A stretch of DNA of 7,931 bases from an uncultured Campylobacter sp. (GCA_937875715.1 CALEHZ010000067.1:1-7931), one strand, 5' to 3'. Shown: positions 1 to 7,931, counted from the first letter of the stretch. The notes: generated by a model from the letters alone, not told the origin. Program-made: numbers and translations.

Positions 1-3
1 GCC

Positions 4-19
4 GAATTTTATAAAATTC
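4..19. repeat. Perfect 16-bp AT-rich palindrome, same family as the array at 2835-2978
   Basis: GAATTTTATAAAATTC reads the same on both strands. The identical 16-mer recurs three times in the array upstream of spoT. It is followed at 30-42 by GCTGAATTTTTTG, a 13-mer also found exactly at 2854-2866. Both regions therefore share two sequence elements, not one chance palindrome. Its role is unknown. It could be a dispersed repeat, a protein-binding site or a promoter component. Confidence 0.75.
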
Positions 20-37
20 AAAATTTTTTGCTGAATT

Positions 38-49
38 TTTTGCTAAAAT
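38..49 (+). promoter_or_regulatory. Sigma-70 type extended -10 promoter for the LysE-family gene and dapE
   Basis: TTTTGCTAAAAT contains an extended -10 element (TG, one base, then TAAAAT at 44-49) after a run of T. This is the usual vegetative promoter style of Campylobacter, which lacks a well-conserved -35 box. Transcription would start near 56, leaving a leader of about 30 nt before the ATG at 88. The same 12-mer precedes pyrH at 1809-1820, and the repetition strengthens the call. The ribosome binding site before 88 is weak: an AAAGAA stretch at 78-83. Confidence 0.65.
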
Positions 50-87
50 TGACGCTTTTAAAAAATTCAAAACTTTAAAGAAATATC

Positions 88-693
88 ATGGAATCATTTA
101 TTACAGGACTTTTAATTGGTTTTGGTGTGGCACTGCCTATTGGGCCGCTTAACATTTTAATTATGAATTATTCTTTAAGTTCGTTTAAGCAAGGTTTTGC
201 GCTTGGCTTTGGGGCGATGTGTGCTGATGTGATGCTGTTTTTGCTCTCAAGTGCTGGTGTGCTAGTGCTCTTAAATCACGGCTGGGTGCTAAAAATTCTA
301 GCAATTTTTGGCTCGGCTTTTTTATTATACATGGCTTATTCTGGCTTTAAAAACGCAGGAGGAATGCATGCTAAAATTACTAGCGCAAAGCACGAAGAAG
401 GCGTGATTAGCTGCTATATAAAAGGACTTCTTTTAAATAGCATAAATCCTTTTGTGGTGGGCTTTTGGCTCTCTCTTTCGTCTGTAGTCTCTAGCACAAA
501 AGAGCCGATTTATGGCGTTTTAGGCGTGGTAATTGCTTTGTTTTTGTGGATTTTAGGGCTTAGTTTTGCCATAAGCAAGGCAAAAAAGCTAATTAGCGAT
601 AATATTTCTAAAAAACTTAGTATTTTTTCAGCATTTTTAATGCTAATTTTTGCTATTCTTGTGATTTTCAATACTTTTATAAAGGGGTCTTAA
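88..693 (+). CDS. LysE/RhtB-family amino-acid exporter
   Basis: This is a predicted inner-membrane transporter of 201 aa, the normal size for the LysE/RhtB family, which exports amino acids such as lysine, threonine or homoserine. Hydrophobic segments lie at roughly residues 4-27, 36-62, 66-86, 108-133, 141-163 and 177-197, fitting the family's six. The N-terminal segment carries the family's Gly/Pro signature as LPIGPLN (residues 16-22). It is followed by GFALGFGAMCADV with Asp47, and by an Asn-Pro pair at 120-121. The substrate cannot be read from the sequence. The gene ends one base before dapE, whose product works in diaminopimelate/lysine synthesis, so lysine or a related amino acid is a reasonable but unproven guess. 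The dapE ribosome binding site (AAAGGGG, 681-687) lies inside the end of this gene, so the two are probably co-transcribed and translationally linked. Confidence 0.88.
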   Translation: MESFITGLLIGFGVALPIGPLNILIMNYSLSSFKQGFALGFGAMCADVMLFLLSSAGVLVLLNHGWVLKILAIFGSAFLLYMAYSGFKNAGGMHAKITSAKHEEGVISCYIKGLLLNSINPFVVGFWLSLSSVVSSTKEPIYGVLGVVIALFLWILGLSFAISKAKKLISDNISKKLSIFSAFLMLIFAILVIFNTFIKGS

Positions 694-694
694 A

Positions 695-2568
<1,874 letters not shown>

Positions 2569-2589
2569 ATTTTATAAAAAAGGAAAAAA

Positions 2590-2787
2590 ATGAGAAGCGA
2601 ACAAATAATTACAAAAGCCTTAGAGCGAGTTGGCGATGATAGATATAAACTCTCTATAATCGTGGCAAAAAGGGCAGAACAGCTAGGTGCTGGTGCTCAG
2701 CCTTTGATAGAAAATTGCTCAAAAATGAAGAATGTAGATATCGCCCTAAGAGAAATCGCAGAGGGCAAAATACTAGTTGAAGAGTAG
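2590..2787 (+). CDS. rpoZ: DNA-directed RNA polymerase omega subunit
   Basis: Omega is a small non-catalytic RNA polymerase subunit that wraps the C-terminal tail of beta-prime and aids assembly. In proteobacteria it also forms part of a ppGpp site. The product is 65 aa, a little shorter than the ~70-75 aa expected in Campylobacter. The core is clear: MRSEQIITKAL, then DDRYKLSIIVAKRAEQL (residues 16-32), then the acidic IALREIAEGKI helix (51-61). AGGA at 2581-2584 sits 5 nt before the ATG. It lies between pyrH and spoT, the order usual in Campylobacter, and the rpoZ-spoT neighbourhood is also common in other proteobacteria. It is probably transcribed with pyrH, because no promoter fits in the 21-bp gap. 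Confidence 0.93.
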   Translation: MRSEQIITKALERVGDDRYKLSIIVAKRAEQLGAGAQPLIENCSKMKNVDIALREIAEGKILVEE

Positions 2788-2820
2788 AATTTACTGCGCT
2801 TTGCTGGATGAAATTTTTGC

Positions 2821-2842
2821 TTTACCCTGCTGGGTGAATTTT
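2821..2842 (+). terminator. Possible intrinsic terminator after rpoZ
   Basis: TTTACCC (2821-2827) pairs with GGGTGAA (2832-2838) around a TGCT loop, a 7-bp stem with one G-T wobble. It is followed by four T (2839-2842). It lies 33 nt past the rpoZ stop on the correct side. The stem is short and the T run is limited, so it may be leaky. The right arm runs into the first palindrome of the downstream array. Confidence 0.45.
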
Positions 2843-2978
2843 ATAAAATTCAGGCTGAATTTTTTGGAATTTTATAGAATTTTATAAAATTCAAGTTGTG
2901 AATTTTATAAAATTAAATTTTTTGAATTTTTTAAAAAATTCAGCCTTTGAATTTTTTGAATTTTATAAAATTCAAAAA
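2835..2978. repeat. Array of AT-rich palindromes between rpoZ and spoT
   Basis: The unit is TGAATTTTATAAAATTCA, an 18-bp perfect palindrome. Exact 18-bp copies are at 2835-2852 and 2957-2974. A 16-bp copy is at 2877-2892 and a 14-bp core at 2901-2914. A T/A-expanded 20-bp palindrome lies at 2923-2942. The copy at 2957-2974 extends to a perfect 26-bp palindrome at 2953-2978. Extra single arms (GAATTTTATA at 2867-2876, GAATTTTTT at 2858-2865 and 2949-2957) sit between copies. Copies are not evenly spaced and the spacers are not unique sequence, so this is not a CRISPR array. No open reading frame or RNA gene is evident in 2788-3002. The array may be a dispersed repeat, a promoter/operator cluster or a transcription stop region. 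Confidence 0.85.
2964..2969 (+). promoter_or_regulatory. Candidate -10 element for the spoT operon inside a palindrome
   Basis: TATAAA in the last palindrome matches the TATAAT hexamer at five of six positions and follows a T-rich stretch. A start near 2976 would give a leader of about 27 nt, like the other two promoters in the window. AAAGAGAA at 2991-2998 is the likely ribosome binding site. Every copy of the palindrome holds the same hexamer on both strands, so the assignment to this copy rests on spacing only. Confidence 0.35.
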
Positions 2979-3002
2979 TAAAAAATATAAAAAGAGAATA
3001 GT

Positions 3003-5177
3003 TTGAACATAAGTGACAATAGCCTAGAAGAACTAATTAGCCGAGTTTTAGCTTGCCATGATATAGAGGGCGCAAAAGATATTTTATATAGCGTCACAAA
3101 GCCTACTGGAATGCTTTTAAAAGCTGTGGATTATTGCATCAGCTCACACGAAGGGCAAAAGCGAAAAAGCGGCGAACCATATGCAATTCATCCGATTTTA
3201 GTAACTAGCTTTGTAGCACATATGGGCGGCGATGAAAGTATGCTCATTGCTGCTTTACTCCATGATGTAGTAGAAGATACTGAGTGCGATGAAGACCAAC
3301 TTACCTTTGATTTTGGCAAAGATGTCTGCTCGCTCGTAAATGGGCTAACAAAAATCGTAGCTATTCGCAAAGACGAACTAGCAGGTAGTGGCTCAAATGA
3401 AAAGCTAAGTGCTTCGGCGATGACCTTTCGTAAGATGCTTTTAGCTAGCATTGAAGATGTTCGTGTGCTATTTATAAAGCTTTGCGATAGACTTCATAAT
3501 ATGCTAACTTTAGAATCTTTACGCCCAGATAAGCAAAAACGCATTGCTGAAGAGACTTTGATGGTATATGCGCCAATTGCTCACAGGCTTGGAATTTCAG
3601 CTGTTAAAAATATTTTAGAGGACTTAGCTTTTAAATACGCAATGCCAGAAGAATACGCTAAAATCGATGATTTTATCAATGATGGCAAACAGCAGCTACA
3701 GCTAAAAATCAATGCTTTTAGCCAAAAAGTAAGTGAACAGCTTTTGGCAAATGGATTTAGTGAAGATAGCTTTGAGATTCAAAAGCGGATAAAACACTAT
3801 TATTCAATTTATCTAAAAATGCAGCGAAAAGGCATAAGTTTAGAAGAAATTTTAGACCTTTTAGCTGTTAGAATTTTGGTCTCAAACGAGCTTGATTGCT
3901 ATCATGTGCTAGGCATTTTACACACAAACTTTAATCCACTTATAGCTAGATTTAAAGACTATATCGCCTTGCCAAAGCAAAATGGATATCGCACGCTACA
4001 CACCACGCTTTTTGATGATAAAAGCATAATCGAAGCGCAGATTCGCACCTTTGATATGCATAAAACTGCTGAGTATGGCTTAGCAGCTCACTGGAAATAC
4101 AAGCATTCTAGCACTGCGCCGATTAAAGCTGAGTGGCTAAAAGACATCGGTCAAATTGACGAAAAAGAAAAAAATGTAGAGGATTTATACGAGTTTGCCA
4201 AAGATAGTTTATATGTAGAAGATATTGCTGTGTATTCGCCAACTGGGCGTATTTTCACGCTGCCAAGAGGCGCTACGGCGCTTGATTATGCTTATGAAAT
4301 TCACTCAGAGGTAGGATTGCACGCAAATGAAGCCTATATAAACCGCCAAAGAGTGCCACTTTTAACCGAGCTTAAAAATGGTGATATTGTAAGAATAGTA
4401 ACTGGCGATGAGCCAAAGCTTCGTTGCAGCTGGCTTGATAGCGTAAAAACCGGTAAAGCAAAAATCACAATTCGCAATTACTGCCGTCAAAAACTGCGTG
4501 AAATAAACGAAAAAGTGGCTAGAAAAATTCTAAAAGCCACCTTTATGAGCGATGAAAATAAAGTAGAAAAGTGGCTAGAAGCAGAAAATTTAAGCAAAAA
4601 AGTTGCTAAGGTATCGGTGGATTCTATATTTTTACAAGATGTTGTAAATGCTCTTAAAAAATATGCCAAGGATAAAATTCTAGGCTTTGGCAGCAAATAC
4701 GAGATAAAAAAACAAAAATGCGATCATATCGTAATTTATAGCAATTTTAAAATAAATAGGGCTGAGTTTGATTATTGCTGTAATCCTAAGCGTGGCGATG
4801 ATATAATGGGCTTTCGCAGCTCTCATACTGCTACTATACATCACAAGCTTTGTGAAAGGGCTTTAAAGCTAATTGACCAAGGCAAAGAAATGATTTTTGT
4901 AAAATGGGCTAGAAATGCACCAAACCGCTATAAGCTCATTTTAAGCATAGAAAATAAACGTGGTTCGCTGGCTAGCTTTTTATATGATTTATCTAAAAAA
5001 AATGTGGATTTGGTTACAATTACATTAAATGAAAGCGGAGATGAGGCAAGTGCGGATTATTTTGAGCTTATAATTCAAGTAAGCGAAAATGTTGATATAG
5101 AAGCAATTAGCAAGTTTTTAAAAGATAAATATAAAATCATTGAGTTTAGCTCGCTTGCCGATGCGTATTCAAACTAA
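3003..5177 (+). CDS. spoT: Bifunctional (p)ppGpp synthetase/hydrolase (RelA/SpoT homolog)
   Basis: This long RSH enzyme makes and degrades the alarmone (p)ppGpp, controlling the stringent response. The 724 aa carry the full domain set. The hydrolase HD domain (about 40-200) has His63, His87-Asp88 in LLHDVVEDT, and Asp162 in KLCDRLHN. The synthetase domain (about 240-365) has KHYYSIY, DLLAVRIL, RFKDYIALPKQNGYRTLHTT and the catalytic Glu345 in EAQIRT. The TGS domain spans about 405-470. A Cys-Cys...His...Cys zinc-finger-like region has Cys592-Cys593, His613/614 and Cys617. A C-terminal ACT domain covers about 642-722. Both catalytic centres look intact, so it should be bifunctional. In Campylobacter it is usually the only long RSH. 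The start is TTG: an in-frame TAA at 2988-2990 rules out any upstream start, and the next ATG (Met37) would remove the helix before the HD domain. It leads a tight operon with tyrS 11 bp downstream. Confidence 0.95.
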   Translation: MNISDNSLEELISRVLACHDIEGAKDILYSVTKPTGMLLKAVDYCISSHEGQKRKSGEPYAIHPILVTSFVAHMGGDESMLIAALLHDVVEDTECDEDQLTFDFGKDVCSLVNGLTKIVAIRKDELAGSGSNEKLSASAMTFRKMLLASIEDVRVLFIKLCDRLHNMLTLESLRPDKQKRIAEETLMVYAPIAHRLGISAVKNILEDLAFKYAMPEEYAKIDDFINDGKQQLQLKINAFSQKVSEQLLANGFSEDSFEIQKRIKHYYSIYLKMQRKGISLEEILDLLAVRILVSNELDCYHVLGILHTNFNPLIARFKDYIALPKQNGYRTLHTTLFDDKSIIEAQIRTFDMHKTAEYGLAAHWKYKHSSTAPIKAEWLKDIGQIDEKEKNVEDLYEFAKDSLYVEDIAVYSPTGRIFTLPRGATALDYAYEIHSEVGLHANEAYINRQRVPLLTELKNGDIVRIVTGDEPKLRCSWLDSVKTGKAKITIRNYCRQKLREINEKVARKILKATFMSDENKVEKWLEAENLSKKVAKVSVDSIFLQDVVNALKKYAKDKILGFGSKYEIKKQKCDHIVIYSNFKINRAEFDYCCNPKRGDDIMGFRSSHTATIHHKLCERALKLIDQGKEMIFVKWARNAPNRYKLILSIENKRGSLASFLYDLSKKNVDLVTITLNESGDEASADYFELIIQVSENVDIEAISKFLKDKYKIIEFSSLADAYSN

Positions 5178-5188
5178 AAGGATGAGAA

Positions 5189-6379
5189 ATGAATATAAAT
5201 GAGATTATTAAAGAGCTTAAAAAAGGTGTGGCTGAGATAATTGACTTTGAGCGAATAGAAAAGTTAATAAAAGATTATTACGAAAATGGAACTGAATTTT
5301 ATGTAAAAATCGGTATGGATCCCACAGCGGCTGATTTACATTTAGGTCATACTGTGGTTTTAAATAAACTTGCTTTTTTACAAAAGCACGGCGCTAAGGT
5401 TCAGTTTTTAATAGGTGATTTTACCGCTAGAATTGGCGATCCAACTGGCAAAAGTGCCACAAGAAAAGTTCTAAGCGCTGATGAGGTAGAAAAAAACGCA
5501 AAAACATATAAAGAGCAAGTTTTTAAGGTGCTTGATCCTGCTAGAACCGAGGTGCTTTTAAACTCAAAATGGCTTGATAAACTTGGCGCTGGTGGGCTTA
5601 TTGCCTTAGCTGGGACTTTTAGTGTAGCTAGAATGCTTGAGCGAGATGATTTTACTAAGCGTTATAAGGCTGAGCAAAGCATAGCAATTAGCGAGTTTTT
5701 GTATCCACTTTTACAAGGATATGATAGCGTGGAGCTTAAAAGCGATATTGAGCTAGGTGGCACAGATCAAAAGTTTAATTTGCTTATGGGGCGCACACTT
5801 CAACGCACTTATAATGTCGGCAAAGAACAAGCCGTTTTAATGATGCCTTTGCTAGTAGGCATGGATGGCGCAAACAAAATGAGCAAAAGCCTAGGAAACT
5901 ACATAGGCATAGCAGAAGAGCCAAATGTGATTTTTGCTAAGGTTATGAGTATAAGCGATGAGCTTATGTGGGAGTGGTATTTGCTACTTTCAAATAAAAG
6001 CGTGGATGAAATAAACGCACTTAAAGCTAGTAATAATCCTATGGAAGCTAAAAAAATGCTTGGTGCTGAGCTTGTGGCACGCTTTTATGATGAAAATAGC
6101 GCAGTTTTGGCTAGAAGCGAGTGGGAGAGCGTTCATAGTAAAGGTGCTTTGCCAAGCGATATGAAAGAATTCGAAAGTAGTGAGAAAATTTGGATAGTAG
6201 AGGCTTTAAAGCTTTGCCAGATTTGCGCCTCAAGCTCTGATGCAAGGCGTGCTATCAAAGCAAACTCAGTAAGCGTAAATCAAGCTAAAATCAGTGATGA
6301 ACAAATGTATTTAGAAAAAGGCGAATACATACTTCAAATGGGTAAAAAATCTTTTGCAAAATTAGTAGTAAAGGGCTAG
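5189..6379 (+). CDS. tyrS: Tyrosyl-tRNA synthetase
   Basis: This class I aminoacyl-tRNA synthetase charges tRNA-Tyr with tyrosine. The HIGH-type motif is HLGH (51-54), preceded by GMDPTAADL. The KMSKS loop is complete at 230-234 ([11 protein letters not shown]). The tyrosine-pocket stretch, including YPLLQGYDS and [13 protein letters not shown], lies at 172-199. The last ~60 residues, with [17 protein letters not shown] and a closing FAKLVV, fit an S4 RNA-binding domain. At 396 aa with this spelling of the motifs it belongs to the TyrZ-like group found in many proteobacteria rather than the E. coli TyrS type. AAGGA at 5178-5182 is a strong ribosome binding site. No T-box or leader peptide is visible in the 11-bp gap, so it probably depends on the spoT transcript. 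The next gene starts one base after the stop. Confidence 0.95.
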   Translation: MNINEIIKELKKGVAEIIDFERIEKLIKDYYENGTEFYVKIGMDPTAADLHLGHTVVLNKLAFLQKHGAKVQFLIGDFTARIGDPTGKSATRKVLSADEVEKNAKTYKEQVFKVLDPARTEVLLNSKWLDKLGAGGLIALAGTFSVARMLERDDFTKRYKAEQSIAISEFLYPLLQGYDSVELKSDIELGGTDQKFNLLMGRTLQRTYNVGKEQAVLMMPLLVGMDGANKMSKSLGNYIGIAEEPNVIFAKVMSISDELMWEWYLLLSNKSVDEINALKASNNPMEAKKMLGAELVARFYDENSAVLARSEWESVHSKGALPSDMKEFESSEKIWIVEALKLCQICASSSDARRAIKANSVSVNQAKISDEQMYLEKGEYILQMGKKSFAKLVVKG

Positions 6380-6380
6380 G

Positions 6381-7493
6381 ATGGAATTAAAATCTTTAAA
6401 AATAGGCAAATATGAAATAAAATATCCTATAGTTCAAGGCGGAATGGGGCTTGGAATTAGCTGGGATAAACTAGCTGGGTCAGTGAGTGCAAATGGAGCT
6501 CTGGGCGTAATAAGCTCAGTTGGAACTGGGTATTATGAAAATTTAAAATACGCTGCAAAAGAATTAAAAGAAAAGCCCTTTGATAGCGTGAATTTCTACT
6601 CTCATGATGCCTTTAAAGCAATAATTGATAATGCTAGAAAGATTTGCGGTGATGCGCCACTAGCAGCAAATATAATGTGTGCTTGTAATGACTATGCTAG
6701 AATCGTGCGTGATGCTTGCGAACATGGAATAAACATTATTATTTCAGGTGCTGGTCTGCCTACTTCTTTGCCTGAGTTTACAAAAGATTTTAAAGAAGTG
6801 GCTTTGGTGCCAATCGTAAGCTCAGTTCAAGCGCTAAAAATTATTTGTAAGCGCTGGCTAAGTCGCTATGGGGTGCTGCCTGATGCTGTGGTGCTAGAAG
6901 GGCCACTTTCTGGTGGGCATCAAGGTTTTAGCTATGAGCAGTGTTTGGATCCAAATTATCAGCTTGAAAAGCTTATTGCGCCTGTTGTAGCTGAGGCAAA
7001 CGAATGGGCAAAAGAAGCAGGCCGTCCAATACCAGTAATCGCAGCTGGTGGAATCTGGGATCACGATGATATCATTAAAGCAATGGATCTTGGCGCAAGT
7101 GGCGTTCAAATGGGCACTAGGTTTATTGGCACCTTTGAGTGTGATGCGCATGAAAACTTTAAAAAAGTGTTAATAGAAGCAAAAAAAGAAGATATTGAGC
7201 TTTTTAAAAGCCCGGTTGGATATCCAGCACGCGGAATTCGCACAAATTTATTTAAGCTAATTGAAGAAAAAATCGCTCCAAAAATTGAGTGTATAAGCAA
7301 TTGTGTAAGTCCTTGTAACCGCGGCGTGGGGGCTAAAAAAGTAGGATATTGTATAGCTGACCGCCTTTACGATGCCTGGGCTGGGCGAACTGAAACTGGA
7401 TTATTTTTTACTGGTGCAAATGGATATAAACTAAAAGAAATTATAAGCGTAAAAGAGCTAATCAAAAAGCTAGTTCATGGGGAAAATGCGTAG
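6381..7493 (+). CDS. Nitronate monooxygenase / FabK-like flavin oxidoreductase
   Basis: This is an FMN-binding TIM-barrel protein of the family formerly called 2-nitropropane dioxygenase (COG2070 type), which includes nitronate monooxygenases and the enoyl-ACP reductase FabK. Visible motifs are PIVQGGMG (16-23), the ISGAGLP stretch (121-127), EGPLSGGHQG with His180 at the usual catalytic-His position (173-182), the phosphate-binding VIAAGGI (219-225), and GVQMGTRF (241-248). The C-terminal part carries four cysteines, Cys304, Cys308, Cys312 and Cys324 (C-x3-C-x3-C-x11-C), which classical short FabK proteins lack to my knowledge. They could bind a metal or Fe-S cluster. The real substrate in this lineage is unknown to me, and Campylobacter species as I recall use FabI for fatty-acid synthesis. 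The gene starts one base after the tyrS stop, with AAAGGG at 6370-6375 as ribosome binding site, and its end overlaps the amidase gene. Confidence 0.88.
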   Translation: MELKSLKIGKYEIKYPIVQGGMGLGISWDKLAGSVSANGALGVISSVGTGYYENLKYAAKELKEKPFDSVNFYSHDAFKAIIDNARKICGDAPLAANIMCACNDYARIVRDACEHGINIIISGAGLPTSLPEFTKDFKEVALVPIVSSVQALKIICKRWLSRYGVLPDAVVLEGPLSGGHQGFSYEQCLDPNYQLEKLIAPVVAEANEWAKEAGRPIPVIAAGGIWDHDDIIKAMDLGASGVQMGTRFIGTFECDAHENFKKVLIEAKKEDIELFKSPVGYPARGIRTNLFKLIEEKIAPKIECISNCVSPCNRGVGAKKVGYCIADRLYDAWAGRTETGLFFTGANGYKLKEIISVKELIKKLVHGENA

Positions 7494-7931
7494 ATTTTTA
7501 ATTTTACTAGTGTTTTTTACTAGCGTAATTTTTGGTGCTTGTGATTTTAGTGGCTTTGATAAAAGATTTAGCACTGCTAGCAAAAAAGACAAGCAAGAAT
7601 TACACAATGAAGTAAAAAGCGCTTATATAAAAGCTGTAATAAATGATGATAAAAGCTGTAAAATTGAGAGCTTAAAGCGCCTGATAATCGCTTCAAAGAC
7701 ACTTGGTGTTTCAAGTGCTAATTTTGAAAAAGAACTTGCTGGGCTTGGAGTAAAAGTCCAGCAAAATATTACAAAAAAATCAGAAAATTCAAAAGTTTCA
7801 GAAAATTCAGAATATTCAAAAAATTCAACTGCGGTAGATAAAAAAGCAAAAAATTCAAAGCAGATAGAAAAATCAGAAAATTCAAAAAATTTAGAAAATT
7901 CAAACTTGCCTATGATTACAAAAATCACAAA
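7486..7931 (+). CDS. amiA: N-acetylmuramoyl-L-alanine amidase, N-terminal part (runs off the window)
   Basis: Only the first 148 codons and two bases are present and there is no stop. The product begins with an exported-protein signal: MRRF, then hydrophobic LILLVFFTSVIFGA, then Cys19. The Cys could be a lipoprotein acceptor (a loose lipobox, F-G-A-C), or signal peptidase I could cut nearby. Residues about 21-90 (FSGFDKRF, then a helical stretch with AYIKAV and ESLKRLIIASKTLG) resemble the N-terminal domain of the Campylobacter periplasmic amidase. That enzyme cleaves the MurNAc-L-Ala bond of peptidoglycan and aids cell separation. The call rests on this and on gene order, because the catalytic Amidase_3 domain would lie beyond the window. 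Residues about 97-141 are a Ser/Asn/Lys/Glu linker. GGGG at 7479-7482 is a close ribosome binding site for 7486. An in-frame ATG at 7477 would add three residues. The gene overlaps the upstream flavoprotein gene by 8 bp. Confidence 0.72.
   Translation, partial: MRRFLILLVFFTSVIFGACDFSGFDKRFSTASKKDKQELHNEVKSAYIKAVINDDKSCKIESLKRLIIASKTLGVSSANFEKELAGLGVKVQQNITKKSENSKVSENSEYSKNSTAVDKKAKNSKQIEKSENSKNLENSNLPMITKIT
7784..7902 (+). repeat. In-frame repeats coding for a Ser-Glu/Lys-Asn-Ser linker
   Basis: AAAATTCA occurs at 7784, 7802, 7820, 7850, 7877 and 7895. Start-to-start distances are 18, 18, 30, 27 and 18, all multiples of three, so each copy reads as the end of a Glu or Lys codon followed by Asn and Ser. 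The first three copies form a six-residue repeat of the type S-(E/K)-N-S-x-x. The 8-mer is the same as one arm of the palindromes at 4-19 and 2835-2978. The encoded stretch is hydrophilic and probably disordered, joining the N-terminal region to the catalytic domain. Confidence 0.7.

Noticed and set aside
1..87. Origin of replication or AT-rich DnaA box cluster
   Set aside because: The region is AT-rich, but I see no DnaA-box series and no dnaA, dnaN or gyrB gene nearby. The sequence is better explained as a promoter plus a palindrome.
2835..2978. CRISPR array
   Set aside because: The repeats are short AT palindromes at irregular spacing, the spacers are themselves repeat fragments, and no cas gene is nearby.
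2788..3002. Small RNA gene or insertion-sequence remnant in the spoT upstream gap
   Set aside because: There is no transposase fragment, target-site duplication or GC-rich structured RNA, and the palindromes account for most of the sequence. A small RNA cannot be excluded but nothing supports it.
5178..5188. T-box or leader-peptide control of tyrS
   Set aside because: The gap after spoT is only 11 bp, too short for a T-box or an attenuator, and it holds just the ribosome binding site.
7477..7485. Alternative amiA start at the ATG three codons upstream
   Set aside because: No purine-rich ribosome binding site precedes 7477, while GGGG lies just upstream of 7486, and starting at MRRF gives a cleaner signal peptide. 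The difference is only three residues and remains uncertain.
7623..7928. Open frame on the minus strand encoding a Phe/Glu/Ser-rich repetitive peptide (FEFS-type repeats)
   Set aside because: It is the complement of the AAAATTCA repeats in the amidase linker. It has no recognisable domain and opposes a well-supported gene, and the repeats alone keep the frame open.

Overview
The window is an AT-rich stretch of bacterial housekeeping genes, all on the + strand. Protein sequences, gene order and promoter style point to Campylobacter or a close relative in Campylobacterota. From memory, the order pyrH, rpoZ, spoT, tyrS, a nitronate monooxygenase-like flavoprotein and an AmiA-type amidase matches the C. 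jejuni block around Cj1269-Cj1274. A LysE-family gene next to dapE also matches a C. jejuni pair (Cj1048/Cj1049), though as I recall it lies elsewhere in that genome. The species cannot be fixed from this sequence alone.

Layout. Bases 1-87 hold a 16-bp palindrome and an extended -10 promoter for a LysE-family exporter (88-693) and dapE (695-1792), which are one base apart. A weak inverted repeat overlaps the dapE stop and is followed by a second promoter containing the same 12-mer TTTTGCTAAAAT. That promoter serves pyrH (true start most likely 1855) and rpoZ (2590-2787). A 215-bp intergenic stretch (2788-3002) holds a possible terminator and a dense array of AT-rich palindromes built on TGAATTTTATAAAATTCA. 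After it come spoT/rel (3003-5177, TTG start), tyrS, the flavoprotein gene, and the 5' end of an amidase gene that runs off the right edge. These four are packed at 11 bp, 1 bp and an overlap of at least 8 bp, so they form a probable operon.

Function. The genes cover lysine/diaminopimelate synthesis and possible amino-acid export, UMP phosphorylation, the RNA polymerase omega subunit, (p)ppGpp synthesis and hydrolysis, tyrosyl-tRNA charging, a flavin oxidoreductase, and periplasmic peptidoglycan cleavage. No defence system, mobile element with a transposase, CRISPR array or RNA gene was found.

The least ordinary feature is the palindrome family. It sits in front of two transcription units. 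Its half-site 8-mer AAAATTCA also recurs six times, always in the same reading frame, in the low-complexity linker of the amidase. I see no strong case for a new multigene system here.
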